In this document: positions 44,753 through 53,542 of the stretch, one piece after another
How the letters are laid out: every line of letters starts with the position of its first letter
How positions within the stretch are numbered: the first letter of the stretch is position 1
From: Candidatus Obscuribacter phosphatis
Lineage (GTDB): Bacteria > Cyanobacteriota > Vampirovibrionia > Obscuribacterales > Obscuribacteraceae
NCBI GenBank assembly: GCA_001899315.1
Contig: MOYA01000001.1
Location: 807,105-871,104 of the forward strand
DNA length: 64,000 bases
Reading direction: 5' to 3'
The notes under the pieces: model-generated
Told to the model about the DNA's origin: nothing
The model's database searches: none
Seen by the model: the letters and a program-made list of their open reading frames with translations, nothing else
Position numbers and translations under genes: made by a program

Positions 44753-45256
44753 TTAGTTAGCCTGATAAATATCTACAACCACGCCTTGTACGCGGTATTT
44801 AAAGGCTTCCAGTTCAATCTGATTGCCAACCTTTATTTTATTGCCGCGAATGACATAGCCGTCTTCGGTTTTTTCTGAATCGTCTTGCACAGTAACCAAA
44901 AAGTCATGGGCTATTGAATTGGCTGGATCTGGGAAGGCTACTGCCTTTTTGCCATCTGGAGCCAAGAAAGAAATCTGCTTTTGCCAATGATCGCATTTGA
45001 CTATGGTCATGGGGGGGTGCACTGGTTGGTTTCTAATGGTGATTGAGGCTTTCTCACCAGGCTTGAAGAGCGATGGATCTTTGGTCTTAAGCCCAGTGAT
45101 AAAGACTTCTATATTGACCTTGGGCGTGCCTTGAATCTTTTGGTCTACGCCGGCATAGCCAGCTTTGGCCAAACCGAGACCGAGAGCTGCCACCATGCAG
45201 GAAGCCAATATCGAGTAGTCGATGATATTCAGTTTTAGATATTTTCGCTCAGCCAA
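44753..45256 (-). CDS. DUF4330-like membrane-anchored protein
   Basis: 167 residues. A short basic start (K-Y-L-K-L-N-I-I-D-Y) leads into one hydrophobic helix (about 13-33), then a domain of beta-strand character, with G-N-Q-I-E-L-E-A-F-K-Y-R-V-Q-G near the end. The N-I-I-D-Y/N-x-x-D start with anchor and the general layout resemble DUF4330 proteins, which are frequent in Cyanobacteria. The domain lies probably outside the membrane. Located between a small protein gene and an O-antigen ligase gene, it could assist surface polysaccharide export. The family call is by resemblance only. Confidence 0.6.
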   Translation of the reverse strand: MAERKYLKLNIIDYSILASCMVAALGLGLAKAGYAGVDQKIQGTPKVNIEVFITGLKTKDPSLFKPGEKASITIRNQPVHPPMTIVKCDHWQKQISFLAPDGKKAVAFPDPANSIAHDFLVTVQDDSEKTEDGYVIRGNKIKVGNQIELEAFKYRVQGVVVDIYQAN

Positions 45257-45265
45257 TTTCTTTAC

Positions 45266-45526
45266 CTACTCTTTTGCCTTTTTCTTAGCCGTGGGTTCGG
45301 TCTCTTTCTCAAAAAATATTGAAACCGCTCCTGTCACCCTTCTCACTAATCTGACTTTCTCATGTTCTACTTCCTGTCCATACTCTAGTTCTTCTGCCCC
45401 TTTCAAACGCAGCAAGTCTAAAAGTCTGTCCTTCTCTTCTTGGCTTAAGGTCAGTCTGCCTGTATGGAATTCGTTGGCTACTTGCAGTAGCTCCATAGCG
45501 CTCATGTTGGAAGAAATTTCAGTCAT
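45266..45526 (-). CDS. Small hypothetical protein
   Basis: 86 residues, hydrophilic, predicted mostly helical. The middle part L-T-L-S-Q-E-E-K-D-R-L-L-D-L-L-R-L-K resembles a short helix-bundle. The C-terminus is lysine-rich (A-K-K-K-A-K-E). No family recognised. It precedes the DUF4330-like gene by nine bases on the same strand and is likely cotranscribed with it. Confidence 0.5.
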   Translation of the reverse strand: MTEISSNMSAMELLQVANEFHTGRLTLSQEEKDRLLDLLRLKGAEELEYGQEVEHEKVRLVRRVTGAVSIFFEKETEPTAKKKAKE

Positions 45527-45739
45527 CTTACCGAAGCAGTGCCAAATACATGCACAGTTTAGCAGCTTGAATAGAGGCGGTTTTTACAGATGGTTCAGAC
45601 AGTGAAGTTGACAACATAATTTGTTTGCGGTTTTTACGTAGGGCGCTGTCGAAGAATTCTCTAAGGTCGGTAAATCCATACACAAGGTGAGAAACCTCGG
45701 TTAGAGAACTGAAAATGGAACTGAGAAGGAATTTTAAAA

Positions 45740-46099
45740 ATGGCGAATTTTAACAACGAAAGAATTGAAAACAGCAGAATCGAGAGCCGCTCTGATGGAC
45801 ATGGTCATGAAAACGACCACAAACATGAAATGGTCAGAGAAGCTTGGGATAATCAGAATTTTGCCGGCGACAACATGAAAGAAGTAAGCCGCAGTCAGGA
45901 AATCGCCCAAGCCGTTGAAATCCAGGCTGCCAGAATTGTTGCCAGCGTGATGAAGAGCTTCGATCGTCTGCCTCTTGAGAGCCAGATGGAACTGGTTCGC
46001 GGTCTCAGACCCGAAAATTACGGCACAGAAGATGTTGTCTACAACACCTTCCTCAAGAATATTGAAGCCCGCAACTTCAATCAGACTATGACTGCCTGA
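45740..46099 (+). CDS. Hypothetical hydrophilic protein
   Basis: 119 residues, ATG at 45740 with GAGAAGGA upstream. The first 45 residues are Asn/Glu/Arg/His rich and probably disordered (H-G-H-E-N-D-H-K-H-E). The rest is helical and ends with N-F-N-Q-T-M-T-A. No transmembrane part and no known domain seen. The His/Asp/Glu stretch could bind metal. It stands alone, flanked by minus-strand genes on both sides. Confidence 0.6.
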   Translation: MANFNNERIENSRIESRSDGHGHENDHKHEMVREAWDNQNFAGDNMKEVSRSQEIAQAVEIQAARIVASVMKSFDRLPLESQMELVRGLRPENYGTEDVVYNTFLKNIEARNFNQTMTA

Positions 46100-46143
46100 A
46101 AATAGTTACCAGACCGATTCTGGTTAGCTAAGCTAAGTAGCTA

Positions 46144-47982
46144 TCAGTCGGGTAGATTCAATTTGTCCAGGTGTTCCAACATCTCTCTCTGGCTTGTGAC
46201 CGCAGTTCCAGGTTTTCTCACCACTATGGACGCAGCCAGATTTCCCAGAGCCATCGCTTCTTCCATGGTGGCTCCGGTGGTGAGAGCCAGTGCCATGGTG
46301 GCTACAACAGTGTCGCCGGCGCCGGTAACGTCAAAAACATCGGAGCGATTGAAAGCAGGCAGCTCAAACATGGGCTTTCCTTTCTGGAAAAGTACCATGC
46401 CCTCGCCCCCTCTAGTGACAAGGAGGTTTTTAACCCCAGATTTGGCAAGCAAGATTTCGCCAAGTTTAGCCAAAGAAGTATTGTCGGCAATCGATACTCG
46501 GGCGTAAGCCTCGGCATCAGGTTGATTGGGAGTCATCAGTGTGCAGTCTTGAAAGCGCTGAAAATCGCCTTGAGCGTCCACTATGACAAGCAGATTATGA
46601 GTTTTCGCCAGATTCTTAACTGCTTCAATGACACCATCGGTGATGACACCGGCTTTATAGTCTGACAGAACAAGAGCGTGATTCTCTTTGGGTGAGAGGG
46701 CGTTGACCTTATCAATCAACTGCTTTTCCACTTCTTTTGAAATCGGCTCATGGCTGATGCGGTCAATGCGCAATAGCTGCTGCATGAGACTGTGAGATTT
46801 GCTGATGATGCGGGTCTTGACCGTAGTCGGTCTACTCTCGTCTTGCACCAAGTCATGGGTGATGCCGTAATTTTCAAGGCACTCGCCCAGCTTCTCAGTA
46901 AACTCGTCTTTGCCGCAGATGCCTATGGCATGACACTTACCGCCTATAGCAGTAACGTTGTGTGCTGTATTGGCTGCGCCACCTGGTATGTGCTCGGTGG
47001 ATACATGCTCCAAAATCAAGACCGGTGCTTCTCTTGAGATTCGCTCCGGCTTGCCTTCCAGCAGGCGATCGATTAAAAGGTCGCCTATGACGGTGACTGA
47101 GCCGCCGCTTAAATTGATTATGCGAGTCTTTAATTTCTCTTTCGAGATTGGGTTGAATGTCGCCAAGGCGGCGGTTGTTCCAAGGTCAGTCGGGTGCACT
47201 CTTTCCAGTTCCTTAAAAAGCTGTTTGCCCAGATGGTTGTCAGGGTCTATTCCCAGGGCAAAGCTAGTGGCCTTCTTTGCTTCCTCAATATAGCGTAAAT
47301 GTTGCAGCAAACGGGCTAGATGAAGCGCATTTGAGAGAGCTTCGCCGAGGTTCCGAGTCTGGCTGAGGTTCTTCTGCACCTGGAATAGTGCTGCTTTTTC
47401 CCCGGCCGTCAGCCTTGCATCGTCTCCTATATACGTTTGCAATATGAGTTCGTCGAGGTGCGACTTCAAAATCTTTAAATCTTGCTCGTTAAGAAGGCTG
47501 TCTTTCCCTGTGTCTGCTTTTCTAAGCTGAAAATGCTGTCTAAGGCCGATGGGGAAAAATAGACCAGCATTGGCAGAAGCATCGAGTTTGTCTTTACCGC
47601 CTTCTTTACCTCCTTCTTTGACTCCCTTGGCACTTACTGTAAACTCTCGACTCTTCTTCTCATCGGCATCACTATCTAGGTCTAGACTAGTCTTGATGCC
47701 GGTCTCAACCTTTTCAGTAAGAAATGAGAGCTTCTCGCGGGTCACCCGCGGATCATCGAGGGAGGGCGCCACTTGGTTGAATTCGTTTTGGCGAAGCTCA
47801 GCCTGGGCTTGAGCTTGAATTTGAGCTTGGATTTGCGCTTGAATTTGGGCCTCAAGCTGGACCGCATTCTGGTCCTGATTTTGCCCTAAAGCGCTCTCGC
47901 CGTGCAATTCGCCGGCCGGTCGCTTTGTCTTATCGACTGGGGCTGAATCGCCTAAATTGTCCTCAGGGTCAGAATTACTCAT
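46144..47982 (-). CDS. PfkB-family (RfaE1-like) kinase with a long N-terminal extension
   Basis: 612 residues. Residues 1-290 are unusual: a Gln/Ala repeat (Q-I-Q-A-Q-I-Q-A), a charged part and a TPR-like pair with L-A-R-L-L-Q-H-L-R-Y-I-E-E-A. Residues 300-610 are a PfkB sugar kinase close to RfaE1/HldE-N: G-D-L-L-I-D-R-L-L, H-I-P-G-G-A-A-N-T-A, D-A-Q-G-D-F near 490 and the catalytic G-A-G-D-T-V-V-A near 560. The partner adenylyltransferase domain of HldE is missing. The likely substrate is D-glycero-D-manno-heptose 7-phosphate for LPS core. The N-terminal part may serve protein contacts. Confidence 0.83.
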   Translation of the reverse strand: MSNSDPEDNLGDSAPVDKTKRPAGELHGESALGQNQDQNAVQLEAQIQAQIQAQIQAQAQAELRQNEFNQVAPSLDDPRVTREKLSFLTEKVETGIKTSLDLDSDADEKKSREFTVSAKGVKEGGKEGGKDKLDASANAGLFFPIGLRQHFQLRKADTGKDSLLNEQDLKILKSHLDELILQTYIGDDARLTAGEKAALFQVQKNLSQTRNLGEALSNALHLARLLQHLRYIEEAKKATSFALGIDPDNHLGKQLFKELERVHPTDLGTTAALATFNPISKEKLKTRIINLSGGSVTVIGDLLIDRLLEGKPERISREAPVLILEHVSTEHIPGGAANTAHNVTAIGGKCHAIGICGKDEFTEKLGECLENYGITHDLVQDESRPTTVKTRIISKSHSLMQQLLRIDRISHEPISKEVEKQLIDKVNALSPKENHALVLSDYKAGVITDGVIEAVKNLAKTHNLLVIVDAQGDFQRFQDCTLMTPNQPDAEAYARVSIADNTSLAKLGEILLAKSGVKNLLVTRGGEGMVLFQKGKPMFELPAFNRSDVFDVTGAGDTVVATMALALTTGATMEEAMALGNLAASIVVRKPGTAVTSQREMLEHLDKLNLPD

Positions 47983-47983
47983 G

Positions 47984-48061
47984 CTTTTGAATTACCCAGA
48001 TTCTTGAATTACTCATATTCTTGAATTTATCTCGACTATTCAGGCTCTTGAATGGCTCAAT
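47984..48061. repeat. 17-base direct repeats upstream of the fusion kinase gene
   Basis: Three adjoining 17-base units begin at 47984, 48001 and 48018 and share TTCTTGAATT-like cores; a further related copy stands at 48045-48061. They lie right upstream of the minus-strand kinase gene and before the plus-strand secreted protein gene, thus in a divergent promoter region. They could be protein binding sites or simple slippage. Confidence 0.55.
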
Positions 48062-48118
48062 TATTGCCATTGCCAATCTCTTGTCAATCGCTCCTGACTA
48101 TGATGCTAGAATACAGCC

Positions 48119-48691
48119 ATGTTCGACAAAGCTGTTCATATCAAGTGCATAGTTTATTTTTCGACGGTACTGGTGCTGACCGCCTCGGTCTCTTTGTTGC
48201 TGTCGGCATCGGCTTCGGCACAAAATAGTGCAAGCGATGAGCCGCCGGCGCAACCACAGCTCAAGCCTGCAATCAAGAATGGCTCAGGCACTGTCTATTC
48301 ACCATCTCATTTGCGAAAAGATGTCGGCGCCTGCAAGAAATTAGCCTCTTTGCGCTGGTTCGATCGTGTCGCCTTGGCTCAACCTGAAGTGGTTGCATCG
48401 ATTACCTCTTATTCTTCTTCAGCCACTATTTTGGCTCAACACCCACATATAGATAAAATAGCCGAAGCCGATCCCTATCTTTGTCGGCGTCTGACAAAAT
48501 GGCGCTCTGCCGGGCGGGCATTGGCCCGCAATTCTAGGGCCTATAAAGTAATCGCACGAGACCCGGAAGGAATTTACAGAGCAATCAAGAATGACCGGTC
48601 TTATGCCAAACTGCTCTCAAAAAATCCATACTTCAATCAAATGGTGGTCGAGAATCCTGAGCTTGGCAAAGTACTCTCTCGTTATCTTTAG
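48119..48691 (+). CDS. Exported protein with short degenerate repeats
   Basis: 190 residues. The signal sequence covers about residues 1-36 (hydrophobic core 12-32, ending A-S-A-Q). After a Pro/Gln part, the mature domain has several related helical units of about 20 residues: L-A-Q-P-E-V-V-A-S-I, L-A-Q-H-P-H-I-D-K-I, I-A-R-D-P-E-G-I-Y-R-A-I and L-S-K-N-P-Y-F-N-Q-M. Such units can form an alpha-solenoid. No family recognised. The TauE/SafE gene starts 15 bases behind the stop. Confidence 0.65.
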   Translation: MFDKAVHIKCIVYFSTVLVLTASVSLLLSASASAQNSASDEPPAQPQLKPAIKNGSGTVYSPSHLRKDVGACKKLASLRWFDRVALAQPEVVASITSYSSSATILAQHPHIDKIAEADPYLCRRLTKWRSAGRALARNSRAYKVIARDPEGIYRAIKNDRSYAKLLSKNPYFNQMVVENPELGKVLSRYL

Positions 48692-48706
48692 AAAGCATCT
48701 TCTTAG

Positions 48707-49558
48707 ATGATTCAATTGCTTGCTTCTTGCTTGATTGGGCTAGGCACCGGTTTGATGGCTGGTACTTTTGGTGTCGGCGGCGGTATCGTAGCCACACCCC
48801 TTTTGAAAGTCTTTATGGGCTTTTCAGCCCAGGTGGCGATTGGCACAACCTTAGCTTTGATTTTGCCTACATCTTTGACCGGTGCCATCAATTATTATCG
48901 TCAAAATCTTATCGACTACAAATTAGCCCTTAAGTTAGCCCTACCCTCAGTGCTGGCGGCCACCGGCGGCGCTGCCTTGACCGGATCGGTCAGCGCCAAA
49001 CTGCTTATGCTTTCCTTTTCCGGTTTGATTATTCTGGCGGCATTAGATCTTTTATTTGGCTATAGCGATGGTCTTAAAGCCAGAAGAGCCAAGAAGGCTG
49101 TATCTCTCACAAACGAAAGCTCTCAAGCAGAGAGCGAGAGCAGGAGCGACAGCAGTAGCGAGAGCCGGAGCGACAGTGAAATCTATATTAGCCCAACTCT
49201 TTCCAGGGCTTTACCGGTTGGTCTCTTAGCGGGCTTTCTCTCAGGCTTTTTTGGTGTCGGCGGCGGCTTCATCATGATTCCAATCTTTCTGGCATTATTC
49301 AATATGCCCCTCAAGATGGCTCTTGGCACCTCGCTTTTGACTGTTTCTTTGATTTCGATACCGGGCATAATTACTCACGCCTGGCTTGGTCATGTGCGAT
49401 TTGACACTGTTGCCATGCTAGTCTGCGGTGCTGTGCCGGGTTCTTATCTGGGCAGCAAGATCGCTATAATGGTCAAAGATAAGCTTCTCAAGAAAGGCTT
49501 TGGTCTATTGATGCTTTTCATGGCGGGGCAGATGATCTACAGCGAACTGCAGATGTAA
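48707..49558 (+). CDS. TauE/SafE family membrane transporter
   Basis: 283 residues with two similar halves of four helices. The duplicated signature is visible as F-G-V-G-G-G-I-V-A-T-P (about residues 21-31) and F-G-V-G-G-G-F-I-M-I-P (about 182-192). Family members export sulfite, sulfoacetate and related anions, or have unknown organic anions as substrate. The cytoplasmic link between the halves (about 128-160) is a run of Ser, Glu, Arg and Asp that is unusually polar. It follows the exported repeat protein by 15 bases, probably in one transcript. The substrate is not known. Confidence 0.87.
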   Translation: MIQLLASCLIGLGTGLMAGTFGVGGGIVATPLLKVFMGFSAQVAIGTTLALILPTSLTGAINYYRQNLIDYKLALKLALPSVLAATGGAALTGSVSAKLLMLSFSGLIILAALDLLFGYSDGLKARRAKKAVSLTNESSQAESESRSDSSSESRSDSEIYISPTLSRALPVGLLAGFLSGFFGVGGGFIMIPIFLALFNMPLKMALGTSLLTVSLISIPGIITHAWLGHVRFDTVAMLVCGAVPGSYLGSKIAIMVKDKLLKKGFGLLMLFMAGQMIYSELQM

Positions 49559-49657
49559 TATTGGCTATCGAGTCAATTGTTTGCTTCTCAATCAGAGTCC
49601 GCTATAAATGGCTGTCATTGAGGGCTTCGGTCGGTAAATCAAAAAGGAAAGTGGGCC

Positions 49658-50239
49658 TTGCTCAGGATTCGGTTAGTTGAAATGGAAGCTGAAAAGCTGG
49701 CTCGCGATGAAGCGCAGAAGGCTCTAATAAGCAAGAATTTGCCGCCTGAAGCTGAGATTTTAAAAGGTCATATCGAGCATGAAGTGGGCTTGAAGCTTGG
49801 TCAAGTCTGTCCACCTGAGTTCAAAGGATGGCTTACTTATCGCAGGCTCTCCGGCGACCTGGTTGTCATTCGCGGGCGCGCCTTCAAAGAACCATCTTTG
49901 CTGGGAATGGGAAAATGGCGAGCCGGCTTGGATGTTCCTTTTGGTTTAGACACGGCCACCGAGATGCTTCGAGGTTTTGATGTGACTCCACCTCAGTCGC
50001 TCGATCACCTTATGGTCAATTTTGGCTGCGGCAAGACTGCCAGAGTCTTTCTCTGGTATGGAGAAAATATAGCGCCCTATAGGCTCATATTTGAAGAAGA
50101 ACTAGAAGATGCCGATGAGCATCAAGAGGTGCCTCAAAGCAACTTGATTCAGGCACTAGAAGAAGGTATGGGTTGGGTTTTGAATAAACCCAAGCATCTC
50201 ACTCTGCCTGAGTTCTTCAAAAATCAATCGCCGGGCTAG
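49658..50239 (+). CDS. Hypothetical cytoplasmic protein
   Basis: 193 residues from a TTG at 49658; an ATG eight codons later is an alternative. No signal or membrane segment. The middle part is compact: W-L-T-Y-R-R-L-S-G-D-L, G-K-W-R-A-G-L-D-V-P-F-G and V-N-F-G-C-G-K-T-A-R-V-F-L-W-Y-G. I do not recognise a family. An AAAGGA lies 10-15 bases upstream of the TTG. Standing between the exporter and a minus-strand slipin gene, it gives no context clue. Confidence 0.6.
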   Translation: MLRIRLVEMEAEKLARDEAQKALISKNLPPEAEILKGHIEHEVGLKLGQVCPPEFKGWLTYRRLSGDLVVIRGRAFKEPSLLGMGKWRAGLDVPFGLDTATEMLRGFDVTPPQSLDHLMVNFGCGKTARVFLWYGENIAPYRLIFEEELEDADEHQEVPQSNLIQALEEGMGWVLNKPKHLTLPEFFKNQSPG

Positions 50240-50276
50240 TGATAAATCCGGAAAAAATCCGGTGATAGATCTAAGT

Positions 50277-51083
50277 CTAGGGTGCTTCTTCTTTCTGCTT
50301 TTCTTTGATTTTTATTTTCTCGCCCTTATCTTCTTGAAATAGCTTAGCGGCGCCGCGAGCCATGTCCATGAATTCGATTGGAATAGGGAAGATAAGTGTG
50401 GAATTCTTTTCAGCTGAGACCTCTACCATGGTTTGCAACTGTCTTAGTTGCATGGCGCCAGGGGTGGCTGAGATGACTTCGGCAGCCTGAGCCAGCTTTT
50501 CAGCGGCTTGCATTTCGCCTTCTGCCGCTACAATCTTGGCTCTTCTTTCTCTTTCGGCTTCGGCTTGTTTAGCCATAGCTCTTTGCATAGATTGTGGAAT
50601 TTCCACATCTTTGACTTCTACCGCCATAACCTTGATGCCCCAGCCCTCTGTTTGTCTATCAATAACTGCAGAGAGCTTGGCATTGATGGCATCGCGTTCG
50701 GTCAATAGTTCGTCTAGTTCGTGTTGACCAAGAATACTTCTCAAAGTTGTCTGAGCAATTTGCATGGTCGCCGCCAAAGGGTCTTCTATTTTTGTCACCG
50801 CTTTGAAAGCATCATCTACTTGAAAGAAACATACTGCTGCTGTCTTGACCGAGACGTTGTCTTTGGTGATTGCTTCTTGCATAGGAATCGGCATGGTCAG
50901 AACACGCAGGTCTACTTTCTTGGACTGTTGCAAGAGCGGAAAGACAAGTTGAAGACCCGGACCTCTTACACCATCGGCGCGACCGAGAGTAAAGACTACG
51001 ATTTTTTCGTACTCCTTAATTACTCGAATTGAACTGAGTGTGTACCCGAAGAGGAAGAAGAGGAAAACCAGCAAAAGTTCCAT
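50277..51083 (-). CDS. SPFH/band-7 protein (slipin type)
   Basis: 268 residues. One N-terminal membrane helix (about 2-17) precedes the stomatin-like domain with V-F-T-L-G-R-A-D-G-V-R-G-P-G-L, the I-L-G-Q-H-E-L-D-E-L-L-T-E-R-D segment and the coiled-coil part A-K-Q-A-E-A-E-R-E-R-R-A-K. These features are typical of bacterial slipins, which form membrane microdomain scaffolds and often work with NfeD proteases. No NfeD gene is adjacent. The C-terminus is rich in Lys and Glu. The preceding gene on the same strand is rsmB, with 46 bases between. Confidence 0.88.
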   Translation of the reverse strand: MELLLVFLFFLFGYTLSSIRVIKEYEKIVVFTLGRADGVRGPGLQLVFPLLQQSKKVDLRVLTMPIPMQEAITKDNVSVKTAAVCFFQVDDAFKAVTKIEDPLAATMQIAQTTLRSILGQHELDELLTERDAINAKLSAVIDRQTEGWGIKVMAVEVKDVEIPQSMQRAMAKQAEAERERRAKIVAAEGEMQAAEKLAQAAEVISATPGAMQLRQLQTMVEVSAEKNSTLIFPIPIEFMDMARGAAKLFQEDKGEKIKIKEKQKEEAP

Positions 51084-51129
51084 AGATTAAGCCTCTGACG
51101 GTAGCTTGGGCATTATACTCCCTTTTGCT

Positions 51130-52557
51130 TCAAGACTTCTTGACCAGGCGAGCTATATAAAAGCCAGCGCTGCCATTGGCTGGCGGTAAGAACATGACTG
51201 AGCCTTGGGCGGCGGCTTTGGTCATGTTCCACTTTTCAAGAAGTCCTTCTGGGAAAAATGAACCGATATCGGTTCGTTCGAAATTCGAATGTTTTTCAAG
51301 AAAACTTTCCACGATCTCGGGACCCTCTTCCGGCTCTATGGAGCAGGTGGAATAAACCAGCACGCCCCCCGGTCTGAGCATTTCGGCAGCATTTTCCAAG
51401 AGGGCTGTTTGAATATAAGAGAGGGTCTTGATATCTTCTTCTTGGCGATTGAAGCGAAGGTCGGAACGTTTAGCGATGACGCCGGTGCCTGAGCAGGGTG
51501 CATCCACCAGGACTCTGTCCACGTTGAAGCCTGGTTTGAATTTTTTACCGTCGGCGCTTTTGCTCTCTATATTTCTCAAGTCCATACGCAGTCTCGATTC
51601 TTTCAAAAGATTGAGACGGCTTTCGCTGATGTCAACAGCCACGACTCTGCCCTTACCTTCCATCAATTCAGCCATATGAAGGGTTTTGCCGCCGGGAGCG
51701 GCGCAGAGGTCCACAACTGTTTCGCCTGCTTTTGGATCTACTACTTTCGAGACAAAGGCGGCTGCCTCATCTTGCACAGCAAAGAGACCTTCGGCAAAAC
51801 CGGGCAATTTATCGGGGCGCGCCCCTTTCTTAAGAACTAAACATTCGGGTACCAATTCACCAAAGTCACTTTCTATGCCGGCTTTTTCTAGAATTTCTTT
51901 ATAGGCGGCAGTTTCAATAGCCAAGCTCGAGACTCTCAAAGTAAGTCGCGGTGCCTTTTGGCAGTGTTTGATGATTTCTAGAGCCTGAGCGCCGTAGTTT
52001 TTTAGCCAACTGCGCACAATAAATTCAGGCAGCGAATTTTCGAGAGCTAGCTTTTCGGCTTGGTCTAAAGATATATTTGTGCTTGGCTCGGCAGGCTGAG
52101 CAAGCCCGCCGTCTATGCTTCTCTGGTGCGACCGCAAGATACCCGCTACAAATTTCACCACCCCTTCATGAGCAATCAGTCTGGCGATATCGCAGGCGGT
52201 GTCAAGTACGGCACTTTGGGGAATGTCAGGCATTTCGTTGAGCTGAAAAATCGCCACGCGCAAGAGATTGAGCACAGGCGCCTTGATCTGGTCGATTGGT
52301 TTGGTCGAGAGTTTTTGCAAGGTTGCATCGATAGACTGTCTATTGCGCAAGGCTCCTAGCACAAGGGCTGTTGTGAAAGAGCGGTCGCGCTCTTCCATAT
52401 CGCTTTTTTCGAGAGCTTTATCGAGAGCTATATTGGCATAGGCACCGCTCAAATCAACTTTGGTGAGAGTTTCTACGGCTATTTTGCGGGCTTTCAATCC
52501 CTTCTTCTTTCTTAGATCTTCTTTGGAAAACCTTCTTTTCTGTTTTGTCTTATCCAA
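51130..52557 (-). CDS. rsmB: 16S rRNA (cytosine-967-C5)-methyltransferase
   Basis: 475 residues. The N-terminal NusB-like domain (about 25-170) carries A-V-E-T-L-T and N-L-L-R-V-A-I-F-Q-L. The methyltransferase domain has the SAM motif D-L-C-A-A-P-G-G-K-T, the D-A-P-C-S-G-T-G-V box with one catalytic cysteine, and Y-S-T-C-S-I-E-P-E-E with the other. It methylates C967 of 16S rRNA. It overlaps fmt by eight bases, a classic bacterial pairing (fmt-rsmB) in translation-related operons. A lysine-rich start of about 25 residues precedes the NusB domain. Confidence 0.93.
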   Translation of the reverse strand: MDKTKQKRRFSKEDLRKKKGLKARKIAVETLTKVDLSGAYANIALDKALEKSDMEERDRSFTTALVLGALRNRQSIDATLQKLSTKPIDQIKAPVLNLLRVAIFQLNEMPDIPQSAVLDTACDIARLIAHEGVVKFVAGILRSHQRSIDGGLAQPAEPSTNISLDQAEKLALENSLPEFIVRSWLKNYGAQALEIIKHCQKAPRLTLRVSSLAIETAAYKEILEKAGIESDFGELVPECLVLKKGARPDKLPGFAEGLFAVQDEAAAFVSKVVDPKAGETVVDLCAAPGGKTLHMAELMEGKGRVVAVDISESRLNLLKESRLRMDLRNIESKSADGKKFKPGFNVDRVLVDAPCSGTGVIAKRSDLRFNRQEEDIKTLSYIQTALLENAAEMLRPGGVLVYSTCSIEPEEGPEIVESFLEKHSNFERTDIGSFFPEGLLEKWNMTKAAAQGSVMFLPPANGSAGFYIARLVKKS

Positions 52558-53506
52558 GTCTGTCTTCCTCGGTGAGATGAGCGCCGGTTAAAAAAGCCTG
52601 GGCGGTTTGAGCCGCCCGCGATTCTGGCTGCAGGCTCAAGATCTCTAGAGCCTCGCCTGCACAAACTACATAGAGGCGCTTGTCTGAAACAAATAGGCTG
52701 CCGTCGGCTTTTCCTTTAGTTTGAGGCAAGCATGTTTCTTTCGGGCAAAGCTTTGTTTGAAGAATCTTTAGACCCTTGCCCCTGAAGCTTGTGTAAGTTC
52801 CAGGCCAGGGCTTGAGACCGCGCACTAGATTATGAATGGTTTCTGCACTTTTTGAAAAATCCAGTTTACCCATTTCTTTTGAAAGAATAGGCGCAAAGGT
52901 AACTGCTGCATCATCTTGTTTATGGGCAACCAGGGTACCGGCTTGCAACTCTCTTAGAGTGGCTATCAGGGTTTTGGCTCCCACCTTCGACATTTCCTGT
53001 GAGAGTTCTTCGGCTGTCATGTCGGGGCTGATTTCAATTTCAGCCTTGAGTAGCATCGGTCCGGTGTCTACTCCGAGTTCGGTGAACATGGTTGTGACAC
53101 CGGTGGTGGTATCGCCATTGATAATGGACCAGTTTATCGGGGCTGCTCCCCTCAATTTTGGTAAGAGTGAGCCATGTACGTTTATTACCCCATGGGGCGC
53201 CAAGTCCAAAACCTCTTGCTTCAGTATTTGACCGAAGGCGACCATCACCAAAAGGTCGGGCTTGAGGTCGCGCATGGCTTGCACTATCTCGGGGGCTTTG
53301 GCTAGTTTCTCCGGTTGAAAGACCGGAATGCCGTGCGCTTCTGCCAAGACCTTGGTGGGAGGGGCGGTTAGTTTATTGCCTCGACCCTTGGGGCGGTCCG
53401 GTTGGGCGACAACCGCCAACACTTCATAACTGTCTTTATCTTCAAGCAGCGCCTGAAGGCAAGGAACGGCGAATTCGGGGGTACCGAGATAGATTATTTT
53501 AAGCAT
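52550..53506 (-). CDS. fmt: Methionyl-tRNA formyltransferase
   Basis: 318 residues. It contains I-Y-L-G-T-P-E-F-A-V-P at the start, the formyl-folate site region with the catalytic H-G-S-L-L-P-K-L-R-G-A-A-P-I-N-W and the D-T-G-P-M-L segment. The OB-like C-terminal domain is complete, with G-A-H-L-T-E-E near the end. It formylates initiator Met-tRNA. It is cotranscribed with rsmB (eight-base overlap). The start at 53506 faces the ABC permease gene on the plus strand. Confidence 0.94.
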   Translation of the reverse strand: MLKIIYLGTPEFAVPCLQALLEDKDSYEVLAVVAQPDRPKGRGNKLTAPPTKVLAEAHGIPVFQPEKLAKAPEIVQAMRDLKPDLLVMVAFGQILKQEVLDLAPHGVINVHGSLLPKLRGAAPINWSIINGDTTTGVTTMFTELGVDTGPMLLKAEIEISPDMTAEELSQEMSKVGAKTLIATLRELQAGTLVAHKQDDAAVTFAPILSKEMGKLDFSKSAETIHNLVRGLKPWPGTYTSFRGKGLKILQTKLCPKETCLPQTKGKADGSLFVSDKRLYVVCAGEALEILSLQPESRAAQTAQAFLTGAHLTEEDRLG

Positions 53507-53542
53507 TGTGTTCCTAAAGATTACCAGAGTAATTATAATTCT

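Noticed and set aside
46171-46665. Open frame on the plus strand inside the fusion kinase gene
   Set aside because: It is a shadow of the kinase gene. It has no start signal and no domain-like composition, while the minus-strand frame holds all PfkB motifs.
47760-47860. Coding repeat as a mobile element or phase-variable tract
   Set aside because: The Q-I-Q-A codon repeats keep the frame and vary in sequence; this is an ordinary low-complexity coding tract.
53402-53542. N-terminal extension of the PotB-type permease into fmt
   Set aside because: The first 47 codons read over the fmt start on the other strand and have no permease-like content; membrane helices start only after about 53580.
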